From Ruminococcus sp. (GTDB taxonomy: Bacteria; Bacillota; Clostridia; Lachnospirales; Lachnospiraceae): a DNA stretch of 64,000 bases. Under the pieces are notes generated by a model. The model worked only from the letters and a program-made list of their open reading frames with translations. It was not told the origin of the DNA and did not search any database. The stretch covers positions 62,001 through 126,000 of the forward strand of contig JACERV010000013.1 of the NCBI GenBank assembly GCA_013911065.1, in the 5' to 3' direction. The position numbers were made by a program, and so were the translations under genes. Within the stretch, counting starts at the first letter, position 1, and the number at the start of each line of letters is the position of its first letter. This document shows positions 34,244 to 43,315 of this stretch, one piece after another.

Positions 34244-35158
34244 TTATCCCTCCTGTCTTTTTGTCCATTCCTCCAACAATGTTTCAATCACCTGTTCCAT
34301 CTGTTCCTGTGAATATTCCGGAGGAAAATATCTTGTCAGTTTCTTTTCTGATAATGTGATTTTCCGGTTCCTTTTTTTCGGAGCGATAGCATTATTAAAG
34401 ATAGAAATCATAAAGTTTTGACTTACCGTTTCTGTCTCCAACTGTTTTCGCAATGCTGTAATTTGATTCGGTTTGATAAAACCATTATCCCGGATATATT
34501 CATAGATCCATTTCTGTATTTCTTTGTCTATATATGAAATATCAACTGCAACCGTAAACTGAAGCTTTTTATTATCTACCAGATTTAGTAATTCAGGAAT
34601 AAGTTCTGTAAGTCGTATATACCTTTGTATCTGTTTGGAACTTTCACCAACTTGTTCCGCAAGAATATCTCTTGATACTGATCCCAATAATTTCTGGTCA
34701 TTTTGACCAGAATTCTTTTTAGACGGTCGCCCAGCCTGCCTCTTCATTGCACTTAACTTCATTTTGTAGGCAAATGCTTTTTCACTAGGCAGCAGCTCCT
34801 CCCTCTGGATATTGGCGTCAACCATTGCAATTACTGCTTCATCATCTGTCATCTCTCTTACGATAGCCGGAATAGTAGACAAACCTGCCAGCTTTGCAGC
34901 ATGCATTCTCCGGTGTCCGGAAATCATTTCATATTGATTATTTTCTGTAGGACGGATCAATACCGGAGTGATTACACCATTTTCTCTGACACTTTCTACC
35001 AGATCCTGCATTTTCTCATCATCAACCACTTTAAAAGGATGTCCTGCAAATGGTTGAATACTTGCAATATCTATTTCCATTGCGGATTCTTCATTTACTA
35101 CACCAAGTAATTCATCAATCCCTGATAATTTGATCTTTTCACCGCTTCTATTTCTCAT
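34244..35158 (-). CDS. parB: ParB/Spo0J-family partition protein
   Basis: The 304-residue protein has the ParB N-terminal domain (HPFKVVDDEKMQDLVESVRE, residues about 38-58; SGHRRMHAAKLAG, the CTP-binding GHRR motif) and a central HTH (DILAEQVGESSKQIQRYIRL). The C-terminal region reaches LEEWTKRQEG. It overlaps the ParA stop by 11 nt. With ParA it should segregate the circular or replicating ICE. The GHRR motif is intact. Confidence 0.93.
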   Translation of the reverse strand: MRNRSGEKIKLSGIDELLGVVNEESAMEIDIASIQPFAGHPFKVVDDEKMQDLVESVRENGVITPVLIRPTENNQYEMISGHRRMHAAKLAGLSTIPAIVREMTDDEAVIAMVDANIQREELLPSEKAFAYKMKLSAMKRQAGRPSKKNSGQNDQKLLGSVSRDILAEQVGESSKQIQRYIRLTELIPELLNLVDNKKLQFTVAVDISYIDKEIQKWIYEYIRDNGFIKPNQITALRKQLETETVSQNFMISIFNNAIAPKKRNRKITLSEKKLTRYFPPEYSQEQMEQVIETLLEEWTKRQEG

Positions 35159-35933
35159 TGCTTAAAACCTCCTGTGTCAGATTGCTGTATGCATTGGATA
35201 CTTTACTTTTGGGACTATGGGAATAAATGCTTATCCCTTCTGCACTTGTTTCCGCCGCTTTTACTGATAAAGGTATTACATTATCGAAAACCTTTATCTT
35301 TGTTCCATAAGTTTCCCGTAACTTTAAGGCAATGTCTTTCGCGTAGTTTGTTCTGAAATCTACCATTGTCAAAAGAATCCCTTCGATCATCAGATTCCGG
35401 TTTAATCTTTTTTTCACCATATGGATCGTCTTGATAAGCTGTTCTAATCCTTTTACTGGAAGATAAGCCGCCTGTACCGGGATAATCACGGAATCCGAAG
35501 CAACCAGTGAATTGATCGTCATAATTCCCAGACTGGGCATACAGTCAATTATGATATAATCGTATCTTGATCGCATCATCTCAATATAATCTTTTAGGAT
35601 AAGCTCTCTGCTCATCACATTCCCCATAAGAACTTCCAAAGCAGAAAGTTCTATATTCCCAGGAAGCAGATCGATATTTTCTTCATGATGCAGTATGCCA
35701 TCGGAAGGATTTACATCTTCACCATTGATCACAGCAGTCAGAATATTGGCTAATGTAACATGGATCTCATCCGGTTCTACATAACCGAGGCTTGCAGTCA
35801 GGCTTCCTTGTGGATCCGCATCGATCAACAGCACTTTTTTCCCACTTCGAGCTAATCCGATCCCAAGATTGACCGCTGTTGTCGTTTTGCCGACTCCGCC
35901 TTTCTGATTTGCGATTGAAATTATTTTAAACAT
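35148..35933 (-). CDS. parA: ParA-family partition ATPase (Soj-like)
   Basis: The 261-residue protein starts at the ATG at 35933 (GGAGGAG 6 nt upstream). It has the deviant Walker A KGGVGKTT at residues 10-17, IDADPQGSLT and IIIDCMPSLGIMT for Walker A' and B. It would bind nucleoid DNA and drive partition with the adjacent ParB. It is the third gene of the module after two small DUF6462-like genes. Fully intact. Confidence 0.95.
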   Translation of the reverse strand: MFKIISIANQKGGVGKTTTAVNLGIGLARSGKKVLLIDADPQGSLTASLGYVEPDEIHVTLANILTAVINGEDVNPSDGILHHEENIDLLPGNIELSALEVLMGNVMSRELILKDYIEMMRSRYDYIIIDCMPSLGIMTINSLVASDSVIIPVQAAYLPVKGLEQLIKTIHMVKKRLNRNLMIEGILLTMVDFRTNYAKDIALKLRETYGTKIKVFDNVIPLSVKAAETSAEGISIYSHSPKSKVSNAYSNLTQEVLSNEK

Positions 35934-35968
35934 CTTTTCTCCTCCTACCTTTTGAATCATTATTAGTG

Positions 35969-36196
35969 CTAAAAGTCATATTCTCTAAATGCTTCAAGAT
36001 ACTCGTCAAGAATATCAAGATTAACAAGAACTATTCTTTTCACTCTATAAACTGCTCCAGCTTCCTTAGCTAGTTGTTGAAACGTATGCAATCCCATAGA
36101 ATACAACTTTGCCCCTTCCTCGCATCTAACAAACTTTTTCCGTTTTTCTCTAACCAATTTTTCAAGTTCTGGAATATTTTTTCTTTTATTTCCCAT
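35969..36196 (-). CDS. DUF6462-like small protein (75 aa)
   Basis: The basic protein has PELEKLVREKRKKFVRCEEG, LYSMGLHTFQQLAKEAGA and IVLVNLDILDEYLEAFRE, a degenerate excisionase-like winged helix as in DUF6462 proteins of ICEs. It overlaps the preceding paralogue by 11 nt and lies before parA. It likely binds DNA, perhaps regulating the partition operon or aiding excision; this is inference. Confidence 0.7.
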   Translation of the reverse strand: MGNKRKNIPELEKLVREKRKKFVRCEEGAKLYSMGLHTFQQLAKEAGAVYRVKRIVLVNLDILDEYLEAFREYDF

Positions 36197-36443
36197 CTTT
36201 ACTCCTCCTGGTCTTTTCCAGTCTTTCCACTACTTCAGGATGTTCTTCCAAATATTTATCTAAAATATTCAAATCTACAATGCAGGTTTTTCTAATTGGA
36301 TAATTGGATTCTGCTTCCTTTGCGACACGTACAAAAGACCAATATGACAATTGATAGAGTTTTGCACCCTGAGCATAATTAACAAATCGCCTTCCTTTGC
36401 CTTCCAGGTATTTTTCCAGGTCTGGAACTCTTTTCTTTTTCAT
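36186..36443 (-). CDS. DUF6462-like small protein (85 aa), tandem paralogue
   Basis: The sequence parallels the next gene throughout: PDLEKYLEGKGRRFVNYAQG, LYQLSYWSFVRVAKEAE and CIVDLNILDKYLEEHPE. The two form a tandem duplication. It is the most promoter-proximal gene of the partition/replication module, close to the probable element end beside lysS. That position is where ICEs often keep excision functions, but no integrase is nearby. Confidence 0.7.
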   Translation of the reverse strand: MKKKRVPDLEKYLEGKGRRFVNYAQGAKLYQLSYWSFVRVAKEAESNYPIRKTCIVDLNILDKYLEEHPEVVERLEKTRRSKDGK

Positions 36444-36519
36444 TTATTTCTCCAATCATTCATCTTATTGTTTATTGCTTATCAAGCATTCCTTTGAATA
36501 AATAAGGGGGAAATATTTC

Positions 36520-36573
36520 TTTTAAAAACAAAAAGACACTCCGTACTGGTATTTCTACCAATAGCGAAGTGTC
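36520..36573 (-). terminator. Strong terminator between lysS and the ICE maintenance module
   Basis: On the minus strand an interrupted 16-bp stem (GGACACTTCG ... GGAGTGTC) with a GAAA loop is followed by TTTTTGTTTTT. It would stop lysS transcription from entering the element. Confidence 0.85.
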
Positions 36574-36799
36574 CATAAACACTTGATTCTTAATGCTCCT
36601 CAAGAATAATCAATATTAAGCTTTTGAATAAAATTCGAAAATGCTATGGAATCCATAGAACACCATATTGCATTATCTTATGATCCATACAACGTTCCTG
36701 CCATCCATCAGGTCAAAGTGAATTTCATGTAAATTCATATAAATCCATGGAATAACATTTGCCGATTGGATTGTGGTACCCATTGACCGGAATCGAACA
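36574..36799. other. Gene-free junction between lysS and the ICE; probable element end
   Basis: No gene. It holds AT-rich short inverted and partial direct repeats (TATGGAATCCATA near 36642; ATTCATATAAATCCATGGAAT near 36735) of the kind used as integrase arm sites. Several streptococcal ICE families integrate at the 3' end of lysS. The second att copy would lie outside the window, so the junction is not proven. Confidence 0.4.
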
Positions 36800-38317
36800 C
36801 TAGTTCAGTGATTTCATCGTCGGGAACAGCAATACATCCCGAATAGCCGCTGAGTCTGTAAGCAGCATACACATTCTGTCAATCCCAAATCCAATCCCGC
36901 CTGTAGGAGGCATACCAACTTCCAGCGCATTCAGGAAGTCTTCATCCGTTGTGTTTGCCTCTTCATCTCCCTGTGCCAGCAGTGCTTCTTGTGCCTTAAA
37001 GCGTTCTCTCTGGTCCATGGGGTCATTCAGCTCGGAGTAAGCATTTGCCATCTCCCAGCCATTCATGAAGAACTCGAAACGTTCTACATATTCCGGATTC
37101 TCCGGTTTTTTCTTTGTCAGCGGAGAGATTTCTATCGGATGGTCCATAACAAAGGTTGGCTGAATCAGGTGTTCCTCAACGTACTCTTCGAAGAACAGGC
37201 TCAGGATGTCTCCCTTTTCATGCCTTTTTTCAAATTCAACGCCTTTTTCCTTTGCCAGTGCTTTTGCTTCTTCTGTGGTTTTAATCTCATTGAAATCAAT
37301 ACCTGCATATTTTTTCACGGCATCGACCATTGTGATTCTTTCAAATGGTTTACCCAAATCCATTTCAATCCCATTATAGACAATCGTGGTAGTTCCCAGT
37401 ACTTCCTGAGCTACATGGCGGTACAGGTTTTCTGTCAGATCCATCATGCCATGATAATCGGTATATGCCTGATACAGCTCCATTAAGGTAAATTCCGGAT
37501 TATGTCTCGTGTCAAGTCCCTCATTGCGGAATACTCGTCCAATTTCATACACACGTTCCATGCCGCCTACAATCAGTCTCTTCAGGTACAATTCCAAAGA
37601 GATACGAAGCTTAAAGTCTTCATCCAAGGCATTAAAATGTGTTTCAAAGGGTCTTGCGGCAGCACCCCCGGCATTGCTTACCAGCATAGGTGTCTCGACT
37701 TCCATAAATCCATCATTGTCCAAATATCTTCTGATGGCACTCAAGATTTTAGAACGTTTGATAAATGTATCCTTTACTTCAGGGTTCATAATCAAGTCTA
37801 CATATCTCTGGCGGTAACGGATATCTGTATTTGTCAGACCATGAAATTTCTCAGGCAGAATCTGCAGGCTCTTAGAAAGCAATTTAACAGAAGCTGCATG
37901 GATAGACATCTCACCGGTCTTGGTACGGAATACTTCACCTACAATTCCTACAATATCTCCTACGTCCATTTTCTTGAATTCTTTGTAGGCCTCTTCTCCA
38001 ATGCTGTCTCTTGCCACGTAAGACTGAATGTTTCCTTTCAGGTCCTGGACATTACAGAAGGATGCTTTTCCCATGACACGCTTGGACATCATACGTCCGG
38101 CAATGGATACCTCCTTTCCTTCCAGTTCCTCAAAATGGTCTTTCAGTTCCTGGCTATGATGTGTCTGCTCATACTTTGTGATTACAAAAGGATCTTTTCC
38201 GTCCTTCTGTAATTCTGCCAGCTTTTCACGGCGGACCTTTCTCAACTGATTCAGATCTGGTTCCTGTGTATTTTTCTGCTGTGTGTTCTTCTCATTATTT
38301 TTCTGCTGCTCCGACAC
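36800..38317 (-). CDS. lysS: Lysyl-tRNA synthetase, class II
   Basis: The 505-residue enzyme has a Lys/Gln-rich N-terminus, an OB-fold anticodon-binding domain ([18 protein letters not shown]), motif 2 [15 protein letters not shown] and motif 3 [16 protein letters not shown]. It charges tRNA-Lys in the cytoplasm. I take the GTG at 38317 with AGGAGAG upstream; the longer frame runs into a structured leader. The C-terminus FPTMKSLN is conserved in this family. It is downstream of greA, with a repeated leader element between (38335-38427). Confidence 0.97.
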   Translation of the reverse strand: MSEQQKNNEKNTQQKNTQEPDLNQLRKVRREKLAELQKDGKDPFVITKYEQTHHSQELKDHFEELEGKEVSIAGRMMSKRVMGKASFCNVQDLKGNIQSYVARDSIGEEAYKEFKKMDVGDIVGIVGEVFRTKTGEMSIHAASVKLLSKSLQILPEKFHGLTNTDIRYRQRYVDLIMNPEVKDTFIKRSKILSAIRRYLDNDGFMEVETPMLVSNAGGAAARPFETHFNALDEDFKLRISLELYLKRLIVGGMERVYEIGRVFRNEGLDTRHNPEFTLMELYQAYTDYHGMMDLTENLYRHVAQEVLGTTTIVYNGIEMDLGKPFERITMVDAVKKYAGIDFNEIKTTEEAKALAKEKGVEFEKRHEKGDILSLFFEEYVEEHLIQPTFVMDHPIEISPLTKKKPENPEYVERFEFFMNGWEMANAYSELNDPMDQRERFKAQEALLAQGDEEANTTDEDFLNALEVGMPPTGGIGFGIDRMCMLLTDSAAIRDVLLFPTMKSLN

Positions 38318-38334
38318 TATTTCTCTCCTTCCTG

Positions 38335-38427
38335 CTTTAACAGCTAAGGTCCGGTATTTTCCAAACCTTAGCTGCAAAGTAATCCTGCCTCCTTGGGCAA
38401 AGTTCTTTCCTGCCTAAGTAACATGAT
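38335..38427 (-). repeat. Structured leader element, copy A (before lysS)
   Basis: On the minus strand: CATGTTACT, AGGC ... GAAAGAA ... GCCCAAGG (imperfect hairpin 1), CAGGATTACTTTGCAGC, then CTAAGGT ... ACCTTAG (hairpin 2), ending just before the lysS ribosome site. The same order of conserved blocks recurs before the V-ATPase D gene at 62994-63134. Confidence 0.6.
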
Positions 38428-38444
38428 AGATATTTCTACGATCA

Positions 38445-38930
38445 TTACATGGCACGGCTGATTTCAAGCACCTTATACTGAATCTGCCCTGCCTGTGTTT
38501 CTACATCTACTAATTCTCCGGTTTTTTTGCCAAGCAGTGCCTGACCTACTGGAGATTCATTGGAAATCTTACCTTCCAGGCTGTTAGCCTCAGTTGAGCC
38601 AACAATTTTAAATTCCATTTCCTCATCAAATGTTACATCAAATACCTTTACTTTACATCCCACATTAATCTTATCAAAATCTACTTCATCCTCAACCACT
38701 ACTTCTACATTTTTGAGGATATTTTCCAGCTCTTCTATGCGGGTCTCAATATCACGCTGCTCATCTTTCGCTGCATCATATTCTGCATTCTCTGATAAAT
38801 CCCCTTGTTCTCTCGCTTCCTTAATCTTCGCAGCGACCTCTTTTCGTTTGATTACCTTCAGATTCTCTAATTCATCTTCCAGTGATTTCAAACCTGCATA
38901 AGTAAGTAATCTTTTCTTTGCTTCTGCCAT
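38445..38930 (-). CDS. greA: Transcription elongation factor GreA
   Basis: The 161-residue protein has an N-terminal antiparallel coiled coil (LENLKVIKRKEVAAKIKEAR, EQGDLSENAEYDAAKDEQ with the conserved acidic tip) and a C-terminal FKBP-like domain (ISNESPVGQALLGKKTGE). It stimulates transcript cleavage by backtracked RNA polymerase. GGAGCA precedes the ATG. Upstream of lysS, a conserved clostridial order. Confidence 0.97.
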   Translation of the reverse strand: MAEAKKRLLTYAGLKSLEDELENLKVIKRKEVAAKIKEAREQGDLSENAEYDAAKDEQRDIETRIEELENILKNVEVVVEDEVDFDKINVGCKVKVFDVTFDEEMEFKIVGSTEANSLEGKISNESPVGQALLGKKTGELVDVETQAGQIQYKVLEISRAM

Positions 38931-39075
38931 TATTAATTGCTCCTTTTCTTTTCTTTGCTTCCCCTTATCTCCCGTATCTCAGCCTTCTATAAATAACAAG
39001 TAATTTTTCTCTTAATAAATGTCTGTAAGTCCTGTTTAAATTTATATTTCACAATTTCAATATTATAACTAATAC

Positions 39076-40035
39076 CTATAATGATGTCAAGATATTTTCA
39101 AGCCCTTCATAAGACTCCACCTTATTAATTTCATCCCTCAGCCGGGCAGCTCCATGAAGTCCCTTTACATACCATGCCACATGCTTTCTCATCTCCCGGA
39201 TTCCCATATATTCGCCTTTATATTCAAGCTGTAGTCTGGCATGCCTTAACATAGTTTTTTTTATGTCCTCGAGGGTTGGTCTGGGCGGAAGCTCCCCTGT
39301 TTCTTCATATGCTGTCAACTCAGAAAATATCCACGGATTTCCCTGGGCGCCCCGGGCTATCATAACTCCATCACAGCCGGTCTGTTCCTGCATGGCAATT
39401 GCCCTTTCCCCGGATGTCACATCGCCATTTCCAATAACCGGAATAGATACCGCCTCTTTTACCTGACGGATAATCTCCCAATCCGCCCTGCCGGAATAAT
39501 ACTGCTCTCTTGTCCTCCCGTGGACTGCTACGGCGGCGGCCCCGGCTTCTTCGATGATCTTAGCGATTTCTACTGCATTGACATTCTCATCATTAAAACC
39601 CTTTCTGATTTTTACCGTCACGGGTTTTTCAATGGCTTTTACTACGGCACTGACCAATTCATAGACCAACCTGGGGTTTTTCATAAGTGCTGAGCCTTCA
39701 CCGTTTTTCACCACTTTAGGAACCGGACATCCCATGTTGATATCCAAAAATGTAAAAGGGCGCTCTTCTATTCTTTTTGCCATTTCACTGAGAATTTTCG
39801 GCTCAGATCCAAAGAACTGCAGCGATGCGGGCATTTCCTCAGGATGAATTTTCAGAAGACTTTCCGTATTTTTATTATGATACATAATTCCTTTGGCGCT
39901 AACCATTTCCATACAAACAAGTCCTACTCCCTGCTCCTTGCACAGCAAGCGAAATGGCAGGTCCGTTACTCCTGCCATGGGTCCTAGTATATAAGAATTC
40001 TCAAGTTCAATATTACCAATTCTCAATCGTTTCAT
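39076..40035 (-). CDS. dusB: tRNA-dihydrouridine synthase
   Basis: The 319-residue TIM-barrel flavoprotein has LGPMAGVTDLPFR at the N-terminus, the catalytic cysteine in DINMGCPVPKVVKNGEGSAL, GRTREQYYSGRADWE and GNGDVTSGE for FMN phosphate binding. It reduces uridines in tRNA D-loops. It lies 13 nt downstream of coaX. All key residues are present; assignment to the DusB subgroup rests on overall similarity. Confidence 0.95.
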   Translation of the reverse strand: MKRLRIGNIELENSYILGPMAGVTDLPFRLLCKEQGVGLVCMEMVSAKGIMYHNKNTESLLKIHPEEMPASLQFFGSEPKILSEMAKRIEERPFTFLDINMGCPVPKVVKNGEGSALMKNPRLVYELVSAVVKAIEKPVTVKIRKGFNDENVNAVEIAKIIEEAGAAAVAVHGRTREQYYSGRADWEIIRQVKEAVSIPVIGNGDVTSGERAIAMQEQTGCDGVMIARGAQGNPWIFSELTAYEETGELPPRPTLEDIKKTMLRHARLQLEYKGEYMGIREMRKHVAWYVKGLHGAARLRDEINKVESYEGLENILTSL

Positions 40036-40048
40036 GCCTATTATCTCA

Positions 40049-40819
40049 CTATTTTTTATTTTTATGATAAATCAGACGAAGTCCATCCAATGTCAGGTCT
40101 GGTCTGTATATATCAATACTGTTTGTCTCCTGGGCAATAATCTTTCCAAGCCCGCCTGTAGCTACCACAGTAGCATTTTTATAGCCGGATTCTTCTTTCA
40201 TTTTACTCACAATATACTCTGTCTGCCCAATCGCTCCATATACAAGCCCGGCCTGCATACTGGATACTGTTTCTTTTGCAAGTATGAATTTCGGCTTCTT
40301 AATCTGAATTGCCGGGAGCATGGCTGCTCCTCCCCAGAGAGAGCGAGCCGCAGTCTCAATACCGGGTGCTGTAATCCCTGCCTCAAAGGTGCCATTGGGA
40401 CCAATCAAATCATAGGTCGTTGCGGTTCCAAAATCCACCACAATCACAGGACCTCCATAAAGCTCATATCCTGCCACCGCATCCACAATACGGTCCGGAC
40501 CGATTTCCTTGGGATTTTCTGTTACAATCCGGATTCCGGTTTTAATTCCTGAGGATACAACAATGGGATTCACTTTCACATACTTGATAATCCCGTTTAT
40601 GAGGGAGTGCATAATGTCGGGCACTACAGACGCTATAATCACTGCATCCATATCACAGGCTTGTATGTCACGGTGTTCCAGAATCCCACAGATGGCAAAA
40701 CCATATTCATCCGAAGTACGCGGTTGTTTCGTTGTCATACGGAAGGTTCCGACAAGCTTGTCCTTATTAAAGACACCCAGTGTAATATTGGTATTTCCAA
40801 CGTCAATCGTCAGTAACAT
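40049..40819 (-). CDS. coaX: Type III pantothenate kinase
   Basis: The 256-residue ASKHA-fold kinase has [16 protein letters not shown] (phosphate loop), [16 protein letters not shown] and [14 protein letters not shown], with [20 protein letters not shown]. It phosphorylates pantothenate, the first step of coenzyme A synthesis, and does not show feedback inhibition by CoA in characterised members. Its start overlaps the stop of the DUF6145-like gene by 17 nt. Confidence 0.96.
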   Translation of the reverse strand: MLLTIDVGNTNITLGVFNKDKLVGTFRMTTKQPRTSDEYGFAICGILEHRDIQACDMDAVIIASVVPDIMHSLINGIIKYVKVNPIVVSSGIKTGIRIVTENPKEIGPDRIVDAVAGYELYGGPVIVVDFGTATTYDLIGPNGTFEAGITAPGIETAARSLWGGAAMLPAIQIKKPKFILAKETVSSMQAGLVYGAIGQTEYIVSKMKEESGYKNATVVATGGLGKIIAQETNSIDIYRPDLTLDGLRLIYHKNKK

Positions 40820-41144
40820 CTATATCCTCCCCTAAATAAAACGCTCTGTAGAACAATTCCAACGCCTCAAACAATTCCGTCTTTGTGCGCTGAAGTTCCT
40901 TAATTTTCAGGACACTTCCAATCTCATCGAAGGTAAAATCATCTTCCTCATGTTCCACCCGCAGCTCCAGAGCGCCTTCTTCATTATATACCACCATAAG
41001 TACGCCCCCTACATCTTCTGTGTATAACACACACATAATCTGCAGATCCTGCCTGATACCCTCAGGGAGCATGTCAAACTCAGGATTTAAATAAAATTTC
41101 TGTTCATAAGAATTGGCGGCACAAAGCACAACTTCCTCTTCCAT
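40803..41144 (-). CDS. DUF6145 family protein (113 aa)
   Basis: The acidic protein has [40 protein letters not shown] and a helical C-terminus [16 protein letters not shown]. It matches the DUF6145 proteins found between birA and coaX in Lachnospiraceae. No function is known. It is translationally coupled to coaX by overlap. Confidence 0.75.
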   Translation of the reverse strand: MEEEVVLCAANSYEQKFYLNPEFDMLPEGIRQDLQIMCVLYTEDVGGVLMVVYNEEGALELRVEHEEDDFTFDEIGSVLKIKELQRTKTELFEALELFYRAFYLGEDIDVTDD

Positions 41145-41182
41145 TTGTTATCCTTTCCAAAGGGGCCTGCCGAAGAATCTTT

Positions 41183-41250
41183 TCAAAGGGGACTGTCCCT
41201 TTTGCATGGGGTCTGACCCTTTTGAAAAGGGACTGTCCCTTTTGCATGTC
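41183..41250. repeat. Interspersed palindromic repeat (three units) downstream of birA
   Basis: Units of TTTGAAAAGGGACTGTCCCTTT type: CAAAGGGGACTGTCCCTTTTG, then GGGTCTGACCCTTTTG, then AAAAGGGACTGTCCCTTTTG (forms shown in part). They are followed by TTTTCTGAATATTCTTAAAA, which also follows the copy at 42276. Confidence 0.75.
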
Positions 41251-41271
41251 ATTTTCTGAATATTCTTAAAA

Positions 41272-42252
41272 CTATATATACCCATACACTCCCCGCACGG
41301 AAACTTCACCGGCAAGGATTGCTTCGATTTCTCCATTATCCCGGCGTACCAGCAATTCACCTTTTTCATTGATTCCCAATGCATAGGCTGCATATTCTTC
41401 CTTCACTCCTAATATCCGTACTTCTTTTTCCCGGTTTATGAGCAGGCTGTTGTATTTCTCCTGCATCTGCCGCAAGCCCTGGGTTTCTATAAATAATTGG
41501 TAATTTCCTTCAAATTCTTTCATAATAGAAGCAATAATTTCGCTCCGCCTTATGATACGGCCTGTCTCCAGGCGGAGGGACGTTGCTTTTTCTTCTAATT
41601 CTTCCGGCAGCTGCCCTGTATTTACATTGATTCCCACGCCTATTACAACGTGATTTATATATTCCATTTCTGTACTCATTTCCGTCAGGATACCAGCCAG
41701 CTTTTTCCCGTTCAGGACAATATCATTCGGCCATTTTATCTGAACATCCAGGCCTGTACACTCTTTGAGGCTGTCTGCCGCGCTTAATGCCATCACCAGT
41801 GTAAGCATAGGGGCTTTTACAGGAGCCATTTCAGGTCTGAGGACAATGGACATGTATATGCTGACACCCGGGGGCGATTCCCATGTTCTTCCTCGTCTTC
41901 CCCGGCCTGCATTTTGCTGTCCGGCAACAATCAGAGTTCCGTGGGGAACACCTTCTTCTCCCAATTGTTTTGCGCGGATATTCGTAGAGTCTATCTGATC
42001 AAAATAATAGATTGTCTGACCGGCCCACTCCGTATCTATCATACTGGACAACTCTTCTTTCGTCAGGATATCCGGACTTTCTATAATGCGGTAACCTCGG
42101 TTCCGCACAGCCTCAACCTGATAGCCTTTTTCTTTCAGCCCGTTGATTGCTTTCCACACTGCCGTTCTGGATACACCCAGTTTCTCACATAACTCCTGAC
42201 CGGATACATAACCGTCACTTTCCCGCAGCATCTTTAATATGTCCGCCTTCAA
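41272..42252 (-). CDS. birA: Biotin-protein ligase / biotin repressor
   Basis: The 326-residue protein has an N-terminal winged HTH (QELCEKLGVSRTAVWKAING), then the ligase domain: GRGRRGRTWESPPG (biotinoyl-AMP loop) and KWPNDIVLNGKKLAGILTE, plus a C-terminal SH3-like domain. It attaches biotin to carboxylase subunits and, given the HTH, likely represses biotin genes. It is bracketed on both sides by copies of the palindromic repeat (41183-41250 and 42276-42309). Confidence 0.96.
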   Translation of the reverse strand: MKADILKMLRESDGYVSGQELCEKLGVSRTAVWKAINGLKEKGYQVEAVRNRGYRIIESPDILTKEELSSMIDTEWAGQTIYYFDQIDSTNIRAKQLGEEGVPHGTLIVAGQQNAGRGRRGRTWESPPGVSIYMSIVLRPEMAPVKAPMLTLVMALSAADSLKECTGLDVQIKWPNDIVLNGKKLAGILTEMSTEMEYINHVVIGVGINVNTGQLPEELEEKATSLRLETGRIIRRSEIIASIMKEFEGNYQLFIETQGLRQMQEKYNSLLINREKEVRILGVKEEYAAYALGINEKGELLVRRDNGEIEAILAGEVSVRGVYGYI

Positions 42253-42275
42253 TTCTCCACCTCAGCTCATGAAAA

Positions 42276-42309
42276 ACGTTCAAAAGGGTCTGACCCTTTT
42301 GAACATCGT
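42276..42309. repeat. Interspersed palindromic repeat upstream of birA
   Basis: GTTCAAAAGGGTCTGACCC pairs with its mirror around the centre to give AAAAGGGTC-TGACCCTTTT. It is followed by TTTTCAGAATATTCTTAAAA-like sequence as at 41250. It also lies just past the argF stop and could serve as a terminator. Confidence 0.75.
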
Positions 42310-42322
42310 TTTCAGAATATTC

Positions 42323-43315
42323 TTAAAATTCTCCTAAGGTTGCTGCCATCACTGCCTTGATGGTATGCATCCTGTTTTCTGCTTCATCAAATACTTTGGA
42401 CTGCTCAGATTCGAATACTTCGTCTGTCACTTCCATATCTTCAATTCCGAATCTTTCTCCCATCTCTTTCCCGATTGTTGTCTTTAAATCGTGGAATGCA
42501 GGGAGGCAGTGCAGGAAGATAGCTTCTTCTCCTGCATTGTCCATGATGTCTTTTGTCACTTTATATGGAGTAAGTTCTTTGATTCGTTTTTCCCATACTT
42601 CATCCGGCTCACCCATGGATACCCATACATCCGTACAAATGACATCTGCATCCTTTGTTCCTGCTTTTACATCTTCTGTTAATGTGATTGTTCCACCGGA
42701 TTTTTCTGCGTATCCCTTACAGGTCTCTACCAGCTCTTTGTTTGGAAAATACTTTTCTACTGTACATGCTACAAAGTGCATTCCCATCTTGGAGCATGCT
42801 ACCATCAGGGAGTTACCCATATTATACCTCGCATCTCCCATATATACTAATTTTAGGCCCTTTAATTTGCCGAAATGTTCCCGGATTGTGAGAAGGTCTG
42901 CCAGCATCTGAGTCGGATGATACTCATTTGTCAAACCATTCCATACGGGAACACCTGCATATTTAGCCAGCTCTTCTACAATCTCCTGCCCAAAACCACG
43001 GTATTCAATACCATCGTACATCCTGCCCAGTACTCTCGCAGTATCCTCAATACTCTCTTTCTTTCCAATTTGAGAGCCGCTTGGATCCAGGTATGTGGTT
43101 CCCATTCCCAGGTCGTGTGCCGCTACTTCAAATGCGCAGCGGGTTCTGGTACTTGCTTTCTCAAAAATAAGAGCCACATTTTTACCTCTATAGTTATCTA
43201 CAGGCACTCCGTTTTTCTTTTTTTCCTTGAATTCTGCGGATAAATCAAGCAGATACATAATTTCTTCCGGTGTAAAGTCCTTCAGTGTCAAAAAGTTTCT
43301 TCCTTTTAAGTTCAT
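42323..43315 (-). CDS. argF: Ornithine carbamoyltransferase (internal start within the fused frame)
   Basis: 330 residues from the ATG at 43315, preceded by AGGAAGG at 9 nt, equal a full-length OTC. STRTR (carbamoyl phosphate), [20 protein letters not shown] and HCLPAFHD are all present. It converts ornithine and carbamoyl phosphate to citrulline, in arginine synthesis or in reverse in the arginine deiminase path; no other arg genes are nearby. The internal ribosome site and the normal length argue that free OTC is made whether or not the fusion is also translated. Confidence 0.9.
   Translation of the reverse strand: MNLKGRNFLTLKDFTPEEIMYLLDLSAEFKEKKKNGVPVDNYRGKNVALIFEKASTRTRCAFEVAAHDLGMGTTYLDPSGSQIGKKESIEDTARVLGRMYDGIEYRGFGQEIVEELAKYAGVPVWNGLTNEYHPTQMLADLLTIREHFGKLKGLKLVYMGDARYNMGNSLMVACSKMGMHFVACTVEKYFPNKELVETCKGYAEKSGGTITLTEDVKAGTKDADVICTDVWVSMGEPDEVWEKRIKELTPYKVTKDIMDNAGEEAIFLHCLPAFHDLKTTIGKEMGERFGIEDMEVTDEVFESEQSKVFDEAENRMHTIKAVMAATLGEF

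Noticed and set aside
36776-36799. tRNA-3'-end-like sequence (TTCGATTCCGGTCAATGGGTACCA on the minus strand, in parts) next to the lysS stop
   Set aside because: The T-stem 5' half does not pair and no upstream tRNA body exists. A tRNA-end att copy lying directly against lysS would also require an intact tRNA there. Probably chance.
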